A stretch of 21,980 nt of DNA, from contig DGEQ01000139.1 of assembly GCA_002386045.1 (NCBI GenBank), positions 2,449 to 24,428 of the forward strand. The letters are read 5' to 3'. The stretch comes from Hungateiclostridiaceae bacterium UBA3922. Its GTDB lineage: Bacteria; Bacillota; Clostridia; Acetivibrionales; DTU013. Of the stretch, positions 1 to 7,814 are shown in pieces. Every line of letters begins with the position of its first letter. Position 1 is the first letter of the stretch. The translations under genes and the position numbers were made by a program. The notes below the pieces were generated by a model, which was not told the DNA's origin, ran no database searches, and was given only the letters and a program-made list of their open reading frames with translations.

Positions 1-38
1 ATATATAATATTGCATGACAATGAAAGGATGTTTCAGA

Positions 39-524
39 ATGTCGGAAATAATACTTACCGATTTTTACTATGGTGCAGCTTTGTCTGTGTTGTTTAATAA
101 CAGTGTCAGAAAAATATCTGCCGCATTAATTGAAAGTGATGATACGCGGCAGTTATATTGTCTGACAACTGATAATAATGAATGCCGACTATTTATAAAG
201 TATCGTACCATGAGAAATGAGACGAAAACTGAAGATTACAACAGTTGGGTATTCAACCTGACTGAAAGGGATAAGAACGAAATCCAATCCCTTATAGAAG
301 AAGGACATAACCTGGTGTTAGCACTTGTGTGTGGGGTAGCAGGTTTTTCAGATAGTGAACTTGCATTGCTTGATAAAGAACAAATAAAAAGAATAATTGA
401 TTTAGGGAAGGGTTCCATAACAATTAGCCGTAAGAAACGCGAGCGTGCCTACCGTATTTCGATTGGCGGTGGCAGAGGAAACGCTATGAGAGTTGCGTTC
501 AATCGTTTTGAAGAGTTATTTTGA
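39..524 (+). CDS. Hypothetical protein, AT-rich orphan gene
   Basis: A 161-residue protein of unknown function; I recognise no family. The start chosen is the ATG at 39, because AAAGGA at 24-29 lies 9 bases upstream. In-frame ATGs at 15 and 21 have no such site. The protein is soluble-looking and mixed alpha/beta, with no signal peptide or membrane segment. Its C-terminal third is basic and glycine-rich (around SRKKRERAYRISIGGGRGN) and could bind nucleic acid or a nucleotide, but that is only a guess. The gene uses AT-rich codons (ATA, TTA, AAA, GAA), unlike the GC-richer AGG/CTG/GCC-using genes that follow. It converges on gpmI. The composition suggests a recent acquisition. The upstream neighbour is outside the window. 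Confidence 0.6.
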   Translation: MSEIILTDFYYGAALSVLFNNSVRKISAALIESDDTRQLYCLTTDNNECRLFIKYRTMRNETKTEDYNSWVFNLTERDKNEIQSLIEEGHNLVLALVCGVAGFSDSELALLDKEQIKRIIDLGKGSITISRKKRERAYRISIGGGRGNAMRVAFNRFEELF

Positions 525-556
525 ATATGATCCGCCCCCAGAAAACAATAAAGTTC

Positions 557-584
557 GAGGGACGGCTGTAAATAAGCCGTCCTC
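557..584. terminator. Hairpin between convergent genes
   Basis: GGACGGCT (560-567) pairs with AGCCGTCC (575-582) around a 7-base loop, and the stem extends with a bulge to GAG/CTC. It sits 35 bases after the stop of the + strand gene. The following sequence is only weakly T-rich, so it is a possible rather than a strong terminator for that gene. Confidence 0.45.
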
Positions 585-607
585 TTCACCTCATTAAATG
601 AGTTATT

Positions 608-632
608 AAAGGGGACGTTCACCGTCCCCTTT
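608..632 (-). terminator. gpmI terminator, REP-like palindrome
   Basis: AAAGGGGACG (608-617) pairs perfectly with CGTCCCCTTT (623-632) around a 5-base loop. Read on the - strand it begins 10 bases after the gpmI stop and ends in TTTAATAA, so it can act as the gpmI terminator. The core, a GGGGACGG...GTCCCC palindrome, resembles REP-like palindromes that recur in some Firmicutes genomes. Whether it is repeated here cannot be seen, because it occurs once in this window. Confidence 0.6.
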
Positions 633-642
633 ACCGACGCTT

Positions 643-2175
643 TTACCTTAGCAGCGACTCTCCCGTCATTTCCGCAGGCTTCTCGAGGCCCATCAGGTCG
701 AGCATCGTCGGAGCCAGGTCCGCCAGACGGCCCTCCTTAAGCTGCCGGTCGCCTATGCCGATGCCTACGAGAGGCACCACGTTGGTGGTGTGGGCCGTAT
801 ACGGGCTGCCGGTCTCATAGTCGACCATTTGCTCGGCGTTCCCATGGTCAGCGGTTATGAGGACGATGCCGTCCTGTGCCCTGACAGCGTCGACGATCCT
901 GCCCACGCATTTGTCTATGGCTTCCACTGCGGCCTTCGCAGCTTCGAAGACACCCGTATGGCCTACCATGTCGCAGTTCGCGAAGTTCAGTATGATCACG
1001 TCATACTGCCTGGAATCGATCCTCTTCAGGACTTCCTCCGTAACCTCGTATGCGCTCATCTCCGGCTTCATGTCATATGTGGGCACTTTCGGCGACGGGA
1101 TCAGGCACCTGTCCTCGCCCTCATACATCGTCTCGGTACCGCCGTTGAAGAAGAACGTGACATGGGCATATTTCTCGGTTTCGGCGATCCTGAGCTGCCT
1201 GAGCCCCTTCCTGCTGATATATTCACCGAATGTGTTGGTCAGCGACTCCGGCTTGAATGCCACTGTTACGTTCGGCATGGTTTTATCATACTGGGTCATG
1301 CAGACATAGTGGACCGGGAAGAATCCCTTGGCCCTTTCAAACCCCGTGAAATCAGGATCGACGAAAGCCCTCGTGATTTCTCTCGCCCTGTCGGGCCTGA
1401 AGTTGAAGAATATGATCGAGTCATTCTCGCCTATGGTGGCAGTAGGTTTGCCGTCTGTCAGGATGACCGTGGGCTTGACGAACTCGTCGAACTCCTCACG
1501 TGAATAGGACTCCGCAACAGCCTCCGCCGCCGACTCTGCCGTCAGGCCCTGGCCAAGCACCATCGCATCGTATGCCAGCTTGACCCTTTCCCAGCGGTTG
1601 TCCCTGTCCATGGCATAGTATCTGCCCATTACACTGGCGATCTTTCCTACGCCTATCTCCTCCAGTTTGGCTTCGAGTTCAGCGACATAATCCTTCGCGC
1701 TGTCCGGCGGCACGTCCCTGCCGTCGAAGAAGCAGTGCACGAACACGTCCTTTAGTCCGTATCTCTTTGCCATCTCGACCAGCGCATAGAGATGTGTGTT
1801 ATGGCTGTGTACGCCTCCGTCGGATACCAGCCCGTACAGATGCAGCTTCGTGCCATTCTTCCTGCAATTCTCCATGGCGTCGACGAGTTCCTTTTTTTCA
1901 AAGAAATCGCCGTCCTCTATGGACTTGGTGATCCTCGTCAGTTCCTGGTAGACTATCCTGCCGGCGCCGATATTCGTATGCCCGACCTCGGAATTGCCCA
2001 TCTGCCCCCTGGGAAGGCCTACATCAAGACCGCTCGTATGTATGATGGTGTTCGGGTATTCTTTCATATAGCGGTCCAGGTTAGGCTTGTGCGCCGCTGC
2101 GACTGCATTGCCTTCCGTCCTCTCGTTAATTCCGTATCCATCCAGTATGACCAACATTACAAGTCTTTTTCCCAT
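643..2175 (-). CDS. gpmI: 2,3-bisphosphoglycerate-independent phosphoglycerate mutase
   Basis: Interconverts 3- and 2-phosphoglycerate in the cytosol, using two manganese ions and a phosphoserine intermediate. At 510 residues it is the normal family length. Visible landmarks are the N-terminal metal aspartate D12 in VILDGYG, the catalytic S62 in MGNSEVGH, the FDGRDVPP segment, the NFANCDMVGHTG metal motif near residue 410 and ITADHGNAE near 450. The ATG at 2175 has GGGAG about 10 bases upstream. It is the last gene of the gap / pgk-tpi / gpmI glycolytic run and is separated from pgk-tpi by a terminator-like hairpin, so it is either expressed by readthrough or has its own promoter. I could not find a convincing promoter. 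A palindromic terminator follows. This identification is secure. Confidence 0.97.
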   Translation of the reverse strand: MGKRLVMLVILDGYGINERTEGNAVAAAHKPNLDRYMKEYPNTIIHTSGLDVGLPRGQMGNSEVGHTNIGAGRIVYQELTRITKSIEDGDFFEKKELVDAMENCRKNGTKLHLYGLVSDGGVHSHNTHLYALVEMAKRYGLKDVFVHCFFDGRDVPPDSAKDYVAELEAKLEEIGVGKIASVMGRYYAMDRDNRWERVKLAYDAMVLGQGLTAESAAEAVAESYSREEFDEFVKPTVILTDGKPTATIGENDSIIFFNFRPDRAREITRAFVDPDFTGFERAKGFFPVHYVCMTQYDKTMPNVTVAFKPESLTNTFGEYISRKGLRQLRIAETEKYAHVTFFFNGGTETMYEGEDRCLIPSPKVPTYDMKPEMSAYEVTEEVLKRIDSRQYDVIILNFANCDMVGHTGVFEAAKAAVEAIDKCVGRIVDAVRAQDGIVLITADHGNAEQMVDYETGSPYTAHTTNVVPLVGIGIGDRQLKEGRLADLAPTMLDLMGLEKPAEMTGESLLR

Positions 2176-2232
2176 GATATGTTACACTCCCTTTGTTTTC
2201 AGCCTGGTTCGATCCGGTCAGTATCAAATCTC

Positions 2233-2261
2233 AAAAAGGCTGTCCGTTCAGACAGCCTTTT
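2233..2261 (-). terminator. Rho-independent terminator after pgk-tpi
   Basis: AAAAGGCTGTC (2234-2244) is perfectly complementary to GACAGCCTTTT (2251-2261), an 11-bp stem with a 6-base loop. Read on the - strand it is followed by a run of T (2237-2233). It lies about 75 bases after the pgk-tpi stop and 58 bases before gpmI, so it should reduce gpmI transcription relative to pgk-tpi. Confidence 0.8.
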
Positions 2262-2334
2262 GATCGTCCTATGCCAGGTACATTTCCTGAAGCTGCTCTC
2301 TTTTTAAGTCAGAACCAAAAACTGCACCCGGCCG

Positions 2335-4275
2335 TCATGACTTGACTATCTTTTCGAAGTCGTCAAGCCTGAGGCTTGCACCGCCAACAAGGCCCCCGTC
2401 GATGTCCGACATGCCGAAAAGTCCTTCCGCATTATCGGCAGTAACGCTTCCGCCGTACTGGATGCGGACCTGTTCGGCAGTCTCCTCTCCGTAGAGGCTC
2501 TTTATCGTATCCCTGATGATCATGCAAACCTCGTTGGCCTGCTCATTCGTTGCCGTCTTGCCGGTACCGATAGCCCATATGGGCTCGTAAGCTATGATAA
2601 CGTCCTTTACCTGATCAGCCGTGAGCCCGAGGAGAGCGATCTTTACCTGGTAGCTTACAAGCTCGGCCGTGACTCCCTGTTCCCTCTGTGTCAGCGATTC
2701 ACCGACACAAACGATGGGTTTGAGTCCGTATTTGAGTGCTGCATGGACCTTCTTGTTGACTGTCTCGTCTGTTTCTGCGAAATACTGTCTCCTCTCGGAG
2801 TGGCCTATGATGACATATTCCACGCCCAGGTCCCTGAGCATCAGGCCCGAGACCTCACCGGTGAACGCTCCTTTTTCTTCCCAGTGCATGTTCTGTGCAG
2901 CGACCTTGATGTTGGATCCTGCAGCAGCTTTTATAACATCCGGCAGACATACGAATGGTGCGCCGACAACTACGTCTGCCTGAACACCTGCGACCCTCGG
3001 TATCAGAGCCTTGACGAACTCTGCCGCCTCTTTCGCAGTTTTATTCATTTTCCAGTTGCCGGCTATCACTTTTTTTCGCGGGTTCTTATCCATCAGGACC
3101 GCGATTCCGGGAAGGACCTTTCCTTCAAGGAATTCCAGCGATGCTCCTCCACCTGTCGAAATATGGGTTATTCTATCGGCAAAGCCAAGCTGTTCGATGG
3201 CTGCAGCAGAATCGCCGCCGCCGACTATCGAGACGGCCCCGGACTCGGCGACCGCCCTTGCGATCTCCCTGGTGCCGTTGGCGAAAGCCTCGAACTCGAA
3301 CACGCCCATGGGGCCGTTCCACACGATGGTCTTTGCCTTTTTGATCTCTTTGGAGAAGTATTCGATGGTCTGTGAGCCTATGTCCATGCCCATCCATCCG
3401 TCAGGCATGTCGTCGGAAGGCACATACTTGTACTCGGTGTCAGGCTTGAATTCCTTGCCGACTATGCTGCCGATGGGGAGCAGCAGCTTGACGCCCTTCT
3501 GCTCGGCCTTTTCCATCAGGCTCTTTGCCAGGTCTATCTTATCTTCCTCACAAATGGAATCGCCTATCTTGTATCCCTTCGCCTTGAGGAACGTATAAGC
3601 CATCCCGCCGCCGATTATGAGCGAATCGACCTTGTCTATCAGGTTCTCGATCACGCTGATCTTGTCCGATACCTTCGCACCGCCGAGTATCGCCACAAAA
3701 GGCCTCTCAGGATTGGAGAGGGCTTTGCCCATTATCTCGATTTCCTTCCGAATCAGGTATCCGCAGACTGCCGGGAGGTAATCGGCTACGCCCGCAGTCG
3801 AAGCATGGGCCCTGTGTGCGGTACCGAAAGCATCATTGACATATATCTCTGCCAGTGAAGCAAGTTCCTTTGCAAATGCAGGGTCGTTTTTCGTCTCTTC
3901 CTTGTGGAACCTGACATTCTCCAGCATCAGCACTTCGCCTTCCCTGAGCGCTGCCGCTTTTTCCTTCGCGTCAGGTCCGATGACGTCCTTTGCCATGATG
4001 ACAGGCTGGCCAAGCAACTCGCTGAGCCTTTCAGCCGCCGGCTTCATGCTGTATTTCTCTTCCGGCCCTTCCTTCGGCCTTCCGAGGTGGGAAACCAGTA
4101 TGGTCTTTGCCTTGTTGTCAACTAAGTATCTGATCGTCGGAAGTGCTGCCCTGATCCTCTTGTCGTCAGTGATATTGCGGTTTTCATCCAGCGGTACGTT
4201 GAAGTCGACCCTTACGAGGACCCTTTTGCCACGTACGTCTATGTCCTCGATTGTCTTCTTGTTGTATAACGCCAT
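2335..4275 (-). CDS. pgk-tpi: Bifunctional phosphoglycerate kinase / triosephosphate isomerase fusion
   Basis: One continuous 646-residue reading frame carrying two consecutive glycolytic enzymes. The Pgk part covers residues 1 to about 397, with VRVDFNVP at 21-28, the SHLGRPK segment and the GGGDSAAA nucleotide loop. It makes ATP from 1,3-bisphosphoglycerate. The Tpi part starts near residue 400 (KKVIAGNWKMN) and has all catalytic residues: K409, H492 in HSERR, E564 in YEPIWAIGTGK, and the QYGGSV phosphate loop. The start is the ATG at 4275, with GGGTGG 7 bases upstream, rather than in-frame codons up to 4320. Fused Pgk-Tpi is known from Thermotoga maritima, where free Pgk is also made, and from other Clostridia. 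The junction contains an in-phase A7 run (listed separately) that could allow both forms here. It is downstream of gap and upstream of gpmI. Confidence 0.96.
   Translation of the reverse strand: MALYNKKTIEDIDVRGKRVLVRVDFNVPLDENRNITDDKRIRAALPTIRYLVDNKAKTILVSHLGRPKEGPEEKYSMKPAAERLSELLGQPVIMAKDVIGPDAKEKAAALREGEVLMLENVRFHKEETKNDPAFAKELASLAEIYVNDAFGTAHRAHASTAGVADYLPAVCGYLIRKEIEIMGKALSNPERPFVAILGGAKVSDKISVIENLIDKVDSLIIGGGMAYTFLKAKGYKIGDSICEEDKIDLAKSLMEKAEQKGVKLLLPIGSIVGKEFKPDTEYKYVPSDDMPDGWMGMDIGSQTIEYFSKEIKKAKTIVWNGPMGVFEFEAFANGTREIARAVAESGAVSIVGGGDSAAAIEQLGFADRITHISTGGGASLEFLEGKVLPGIAVLMDKNPRKKVIAGNWKMNKTAKEAAEFVKALIPRVAGVQADVVVGAPFVCLPDVIKAAAGSNIKVAAQNMHWEEKGAFTGEVSGLMLRDLGVEYVIIGHSERRQYFAETDETVNKKVHAALKYGLKPIVCVGESLTQREQGVTAELVSYQVKIALLGLTADQVKDVIIAYEPIWAIGTGKTATNEQANEVCMIIRDTIKSLYGEETAEQVRIQYGGSVTADNAEGLFGMSDIDGGLVGGASLRLDDFEKIVKS
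3070..3076 (-). other. A7 slippery run at the Pgk-Tpi junction
   Basis: On the coding strand the codons at the domain boundary read CGA AAA AAA GTG (residues R400, K401, K402, V403). The seven A's are in the X_XXY_YYZ phase expected of a -1 slippery site. A -1 shift would add nine residues and stop at TAA (3043-3041), giving about 411 residues. A +1 shift meets TGA at once (3068-3066), giving about 402 residues. Both would be close to the size of a normal free Pgk. I see no strong downstream hairpin. The run and stops are seen directly; actual slippage is inferred. Confidence 0.45.
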
Positions 4276-4331
4276 AAAATCCACCCTTTCGAACTTCGTT
4301 TCGCGGCTTTGTCTCCGCACCCGTCACAATC

Positions 4332-4381
4332 AAAAGGCCCGCCCTTTGACCACTCACTTGAGGTAAGGGCAAGAGCGGGCC
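4332..4381 (-). terminator. Terminator-like attenuator between gap and pgk-tpi
   Basis: GGCCCGC (4336-4342) is complementary to GCGGGCC (4375-4381), and inner bases can add a CCTT/AAGG helix. On the - strand the stem is followed by TTTT (4335-4332). It sits in the 130-base gap between the gap stop and the pgk-tpi start. Because pgk-tpi has no separate clear promoter, this is probably a partial terminator setting the gap to pgk ratio. Confidence 0.65.
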
Positions 4382-4405
4382 CTGATCAGTTTGAATGATC
4401 ATGCA

Positions 4406-5419
4406 TTACTGCGCATCGACCTTTGCCATGTGCATGATGAGGTCGAGGACCTTGTTTGAATAGCCCCACTCATTGTCATACCATGCAACCAGCTTCACGA
4501 AATTGCTGTTGAGCGAGATGCCTGCTTTCGCGTCGAATATCGATGTGCGAGCATCGCCGATGAAGTCGGACGAAACGACATCATCTTCGGTATATCCGAG
4601 GATACCCTTGAGCTCGCCCTCAGAAGCCTTTTTGACTGCTGCCTTGATCTCGTCGTACGTGGCAGGCTTTTCGAGACGGCATGTGAGGTCGACGACTGAT
4701 ACGTCGATAGTCGGGACCCTGAATGCCATACCGGTCAGCTTGCCGTTGAGTTCAGGAATGACCTTGCCGACAGCCTTTGCAGCGCCGGTGGAAGAAGGGA
4801 TGATATTGTGAGCCGCTGCACGTCCGCCTCTCCAGTCCTTCTTGGACGGTCCGTCAACGGTCTTCTGCGTTGCTGTGATCGAGTGTACTGTTGTCATGAG
4901 ACCTTCAACTATGCCGAAGTTTTCATGGATGACCTTTGCCAGGGGTGCAAGGCAGTTGGTCGTGCAGGACGCATTGGATACGACATTCATATCCTTCGTG
5001 TACTTGTTGTGGTTGACACCCATTACGAACATCGGTGTGTTGTCTTTTGCCGGAGCAGTGATGACGACCTTCTTCGCACCGCCCTTGAAGTGGGCCGAAG
5101 CTTTTTCAGAGGTGGTGAATACACCGGTCGACTCGACTATGTATTCAGCGCCGCACTCGCTCCAGGGGATCTCATCGGGATTCATGGTGGCATAGACCGA
5201 GATCTTCCTGCCGTTTACGACCAGCTTGCCGTCCTCGGTATAGACCTCGCCCTTGAACTGGCCATGAACAGTGTCATATTTGAGCATGTATACCATGTAA
5301 TCAAGATCGATGAACGGGTCATTTATCCCTCTGACCTCAACTTCAGGATTGTCGACCGCAGCTCTGAACACAAGACGTCCGATTCGTCCGAATCCGTTGA
5401 TACCTATTTTTATTGCCAT
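4406..5419 (-). CDS. gap: Glyceraldehyde-3-phosphate dehydrogenase, type I
   Basis: Oxidises and phosphorylates glyceraldehyde-3-phosphate to 1,3-bisphosphoglycerate with NAD. The 337-residue length is normal. It has the N-terminal dinucleotide motif INGFGRIGR (residues 7-15), D34 in NDPF (typical of NAD preference), the catalytic C152 in SNASCTTNCLAPL, and the C-terminal SWYDNEWGYS-type motif (here AWYDNEWGYS). The ATG at 5419 has a perfect AGGAGG 8 bases upstream. It is the first gene of the glycolytic cluster, under a good sigma-A promoter at 5472-5500, and is separated from pgk-tpi by a terminator-like hairpin. The identification is secure. Confidence 0.98.
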   Translation of the reverse strand: MAIKIGINGFGRIGRLVFRAAVDNPEVEVRGINDPFIDLDYMVYMLKYDTVHGQFKGEVYTEDGKLVVNGRKISVYATMNPDEIPWSECGAEYIVESTGVFTTSEKASAHFKGGAKKVVITAPAKDNTPMFVMGVNHNKYTKDMNVVSNASCTTNCLAPLAKVIHENFGIVEGLMTTVHSITATQKTVDGPSKKDWRGGRAAAHNIIPSSTGAAKAVGKVIPELNGKLTGMAFRVPTIDVSVVDLTCRLEKPATYDEIKAAVKKASEGELKGILGYTEDDVVSSDFIGDARTSIFDAKAGISLNSNFVKLVAWYDNEWGYSNKVLDLIMHMAKVDAQ

Positions 5420-5471
5420 TTCCTCTTACCTCCTGTATGAAATTTAGTTATAGCTTTCCAAAATCAAAACT

Positions 5472-5500
5472 ATTTTATATTATTTGATACAGTTTTTCAA
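5472..5500 (-). promoter_or_regulatory. Sigma-A promoter of gap
   Basis: On the - strand, TTGAAA (5500-5495) and TAAAAT (5477-5472) are separated by exactly 17 bases inside an AT-rich tract. The -10 box lies about 53 bases upstream of the gap start, giving a short leader that ends in AGGAGG. This is probably the main promoter of the gap / pgk-tpi / gpmI run. Confidence 0.72.
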
Positions 5501-5626
5501 TACCTCGGGCCAAAAATAAACAAAATTTTAACAAAGTCCCGGGATGGGGTTTTTATGCACATCGAAGTCCATCAGCAGTCATCAATATGTTCTCCCGTAT
5601 CGCACCTTAGTATGCACTCATATCCA

Positions 5627-6583
5627 TTACCGTGCACATGGGCAATGCCGCTGCAGCAACAGGTCCGCACCGTCCGTACGGGGTACACGCCCGGGATACA
5701 CGATGAACTTTTCTGCCAGTGTCACGGGGTGGTAGGAAAGCTTGGCTTTCCTCATCCCTTCGAAACCCAGGTCCTGTTCCCTGTTTATATAAGTGGTGCC
5801 GCTCCACTCGTTCTGCGCAAACTGCTGGTTTATGAAGGCGTAAAGCCCGTTTATCGAGCTTTTGGCCTTTTCTATGTGTATAACGGCGGTATCTTCGTTA
5901 AGCATCTCGCCAACCGTGAACGCTTCGAACCTGCCATCCACCCTGATCAGCGCTCCTTTGCACCCAAGGGTCCTGAAATGCCTCAGGATCTCGAGGTTGG
6001 CATAGCGCTCACAATAGTCGCCTTCCTGGCAGCTGCAGTCCCTGTCCCTGCACCATTCCTCCATGATCCTGACACATTCGTCCAGCAGCCCGCATTCCAG
6101 GGGCACATATTCATAAGTGTGTTCCCTCCGGAACCTGTTGATATGGTTGCGTTTGCCGTCGTATTTCTTCCCTTTCAGCTCGACCAGGTCCTTCGTCAGG
6201 TAAACGTAATCGCTGTTGTCCCTGTCAAACACGATGGAATCCTCGCCCTGTATCCTGTCCCTGAAATAGTCGAGCTCATCCCTGGTGATCCTGCCGAAAC
6301 AAAGCTCCCAGCCCCTTTCGGCAAAGTAACTGCTGATCGCTTCGTATGCTTCTTCGAAGTTCCTCCCGTTCACTTCCCCCAGGGGCATCATCGCGAACGG
6401 CCGGCTTTTTGCCGGAGCCGCTATGACGCACAGAAGGTCCGATATTACGGCATACCTGAACCTGTAATAATATCTCCATGCAAAGAAATTCGTGAATGTC
6501 AGTTCGGATATCTTTGGCTTGTGTTTCTTTATATAGTGGTCGAACAGGTACTTACTGTTCAGTGTTATTTCTGAAAATTCCAT
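5627..6583 (-). CDS. DUF2156 family protein (GNAT-fold, LPG-synthase-C-like)
   Basis: A 318-residue protein resembling the clostridial DUF2156 family, whose fold is shared with the C-terminal aminoacyl-transferase domain of phosphatidylglycerol lysyltransferase (MprF). Supporting features are the N-terminal FTNFFAWRYYYRFRY segment, KKYDGKRNHINRFRRE in the middle (a basic loop typical of these proteins), and the C-terminal YINREQDLGFEGMRKAKLSYHP, part of the family signature. There is no membrane segment, so it is not a full MprF. The real substrate is unknown. I chose the ATG at 6583, with GGAG 11 bases upstream; ATGs at 6604 and 6607 have poorer sites. It is downstream of the M20 peptidase on the same strand, with a 79-base gap. 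No clear terminator follows before the gap promoter. Confidence 0.75.
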   Translation of the reverse strand: MEFSEITLNSKYLFDHYIKKHKPKISELTFTNFFAWRYYYRFRYAVISDLLCVIAAPAKSRPFAMMPLGEVNGRNFEEAYEAISSYFAERGWELCFGRITRDELDYFRDRIQGEDSIVFDRDNSDYVYLTKDLVELKGKKYDGKRNHINRFRREHTYEYVPLECGLLDECVRIMEEWCRDRDCSCQEGDYCERYANLEILRHFRTLGCKGALIRVDGRFEAFTVGEMLNEDTAVIHIEKAKSSINGLYAFINQQFAQNEWSGTTYINREQDLGFEGMRKAKLSYHPVTLAEKFIVYPGRVPRTDGADLLLQRHCPCAR

Positions 6584-6662
6584 GTCTGCATGCACTCCAG
6601 TCATCATTTCCGGCCATCGGTCAAAATCAGCCGGTCAAAGTCAATATACCCTTAACGGCGGT

Positions 6663-7775
6663 TCACGAAACGCTCCGTATGATGGAAACCACGAATCCGG
6701 CAGCTTTCACCATGTCGCTTATCGAAATGCATTCCTCGGTACTGTGCACTTTCTGCATGCCCGTGCTCACATCCACCGACTGGATGCCTTTCCCGTTGAA
6801 AATGTTCGTATCGCTCCCTCCGCCCGTCTCTTCGGTGACGAGTGGCACGCCGGCGTCTTCAGCTGCCTTCCTCAGGATATCCATGATCGGGGCATCATCC
6901 GGTATATTGAATGAAGGGTAGAGCCTCTCAGCCCGGAAATCGATTTTCCCGCCAAATTCAGCGGCAGCCTGCTCAAACCGCTCCCTCATATGCCGTGTCT
7001 GCTCCTCGAGTTTCCTCTCGTCGCGGCTCCTGGCCTCTCCCATGATCTCCACCCTGTCGCAGACGATGTTCGTCTCACGTCCGCCCTTTATGACACCGAT
7101 ATTTGCTGTGGTCTCATGGTCGATCCTTCCGAGCTTCATCCCGGAAATGGCCGAAGCCGCGATCCTGATGGCATCTACGCCCTTTTCGGGAGAAAGGCCT
7201 GCATGTGCCGACTTCCCTTCCACGGTCACGAATATCTTGTCCTGTGACGGCGCTTTTACGGCCACCGTGCCGATCGGGCCGTTGCTGTCCATAACGAAGC
7301 CGTATTTCGCATATATCCTGCTGTAATCCAGGTTTTTGGCTCCGTACAGGCCGCCTTCCTCGGCAACGGTGAAAACCACCTGGATATCTCCATGTTCGAT
7401 CCCCTTTTCCTTTATGGTCCTGAGCGCTTCCAATATGCATACTATGCCGGAAACGTCATCTCCCCCGAGGACCGTCGAACCGTCGCTCCTTATCATGTCG
7501 CCGTCGACGACGGCCTTTTTGCCGGTGCCGGGTCCGACGGTGTCCATGTGCGCGGCGAACATTACCGCAGGCACATTTTTCGTCCCCTTCACGGTGCAGA
7601 TGATGTTCCCCGCTTCACCGCCGATCCTTTTGCCGGCGTCATCCTCCCAGGGTTCGTATCCCATGGCTTTAAGCCTTGCCTTCAGCGCGTCGGCCATCCT
7701 GCGCTCCTTTTTCGACAGGCTGTCTATGCCCGTCAGTTCCAGGAACTCCTTTACCAACCTGTCCCTGTTTATCAA
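6663..7775 (-). CDS. M20 family metallopeptidase, peptidase T-like
   Basis: A dizinc aminopeptidase-type enzyme of the M20 family (the PepT-like/YqjE group), probably acting on short peptides in the cytosol. Metal-binding motifs are in order: AAHMDTVGPG (His and the general Asp), LGGDDVSGI (bridging Asp), VAEEGGLYGA (catalytic Glu and metal Glu), and KVHSTEECISISD (C-terminal His). The dimerisation domain, with VEGKSAHAGLSPEKGVDA, is intact. I prefer the TTG at 7775: GGAG lies 8 bases upstream, and the protein then starts MINRDRLVKEFLEL, matching related proteins. A GTG at 7784 is the alternative and would add three residues. It follows trmL by 39 bases, so the two are probably cotranscribed. 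The exact peptide substrate cannot be told. Confidence 0.88.
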   Translation of the reverse strand: MINRDRLVKEFLELTGIDSLSKKERRMADALKARLKAMGYEPWEDDAGKRIGGEAGNIICTVKGTKNVPAVMFAAHMDTVGPGTGKKAVVDGDMIRSDGSTVLGGDDVSGIVCILEALRTIKEKGIEHGDIQVVFTVAEEGGLYGAKNLDYSRIYAKYGFVMDSNGPIGTVAVKAPSQDKIFVTVEGKSAHAGLSPEKGVDAIRIAASAISGMKLGRIDHETTANIGVIKGGRETNIVCDRVEIMGEARSRDERKLEEQTRHMRERFEQAAAEFGGKIDFRAERLYPSFNIPDDAPIMDILRKAAEDAGVPLVTEETGGGSDTNIFNGKGIQSVDVSTGMQKVHSTEECISISDMVKAAGFVVSIIRSVS

Positions 7776-7814
7776 TAGGATCACTCCATTCCTTTTACCT
7801 TATATTCACTACAG

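Noticed and set aside
790..1503. Long + strand reading frame opposite gpmI
   Set aside because: It is the antisense shadow of a secure gpmI gene and has no protein family features.
5511..5534. TTGTTAA-type half of a binding site for the redox repressor Rex upstream of the gap promoter
   Set aside because: Only one half matches; the second half (TTGTTTA in place of TTAACAA) does not, so a site cannot be supported.
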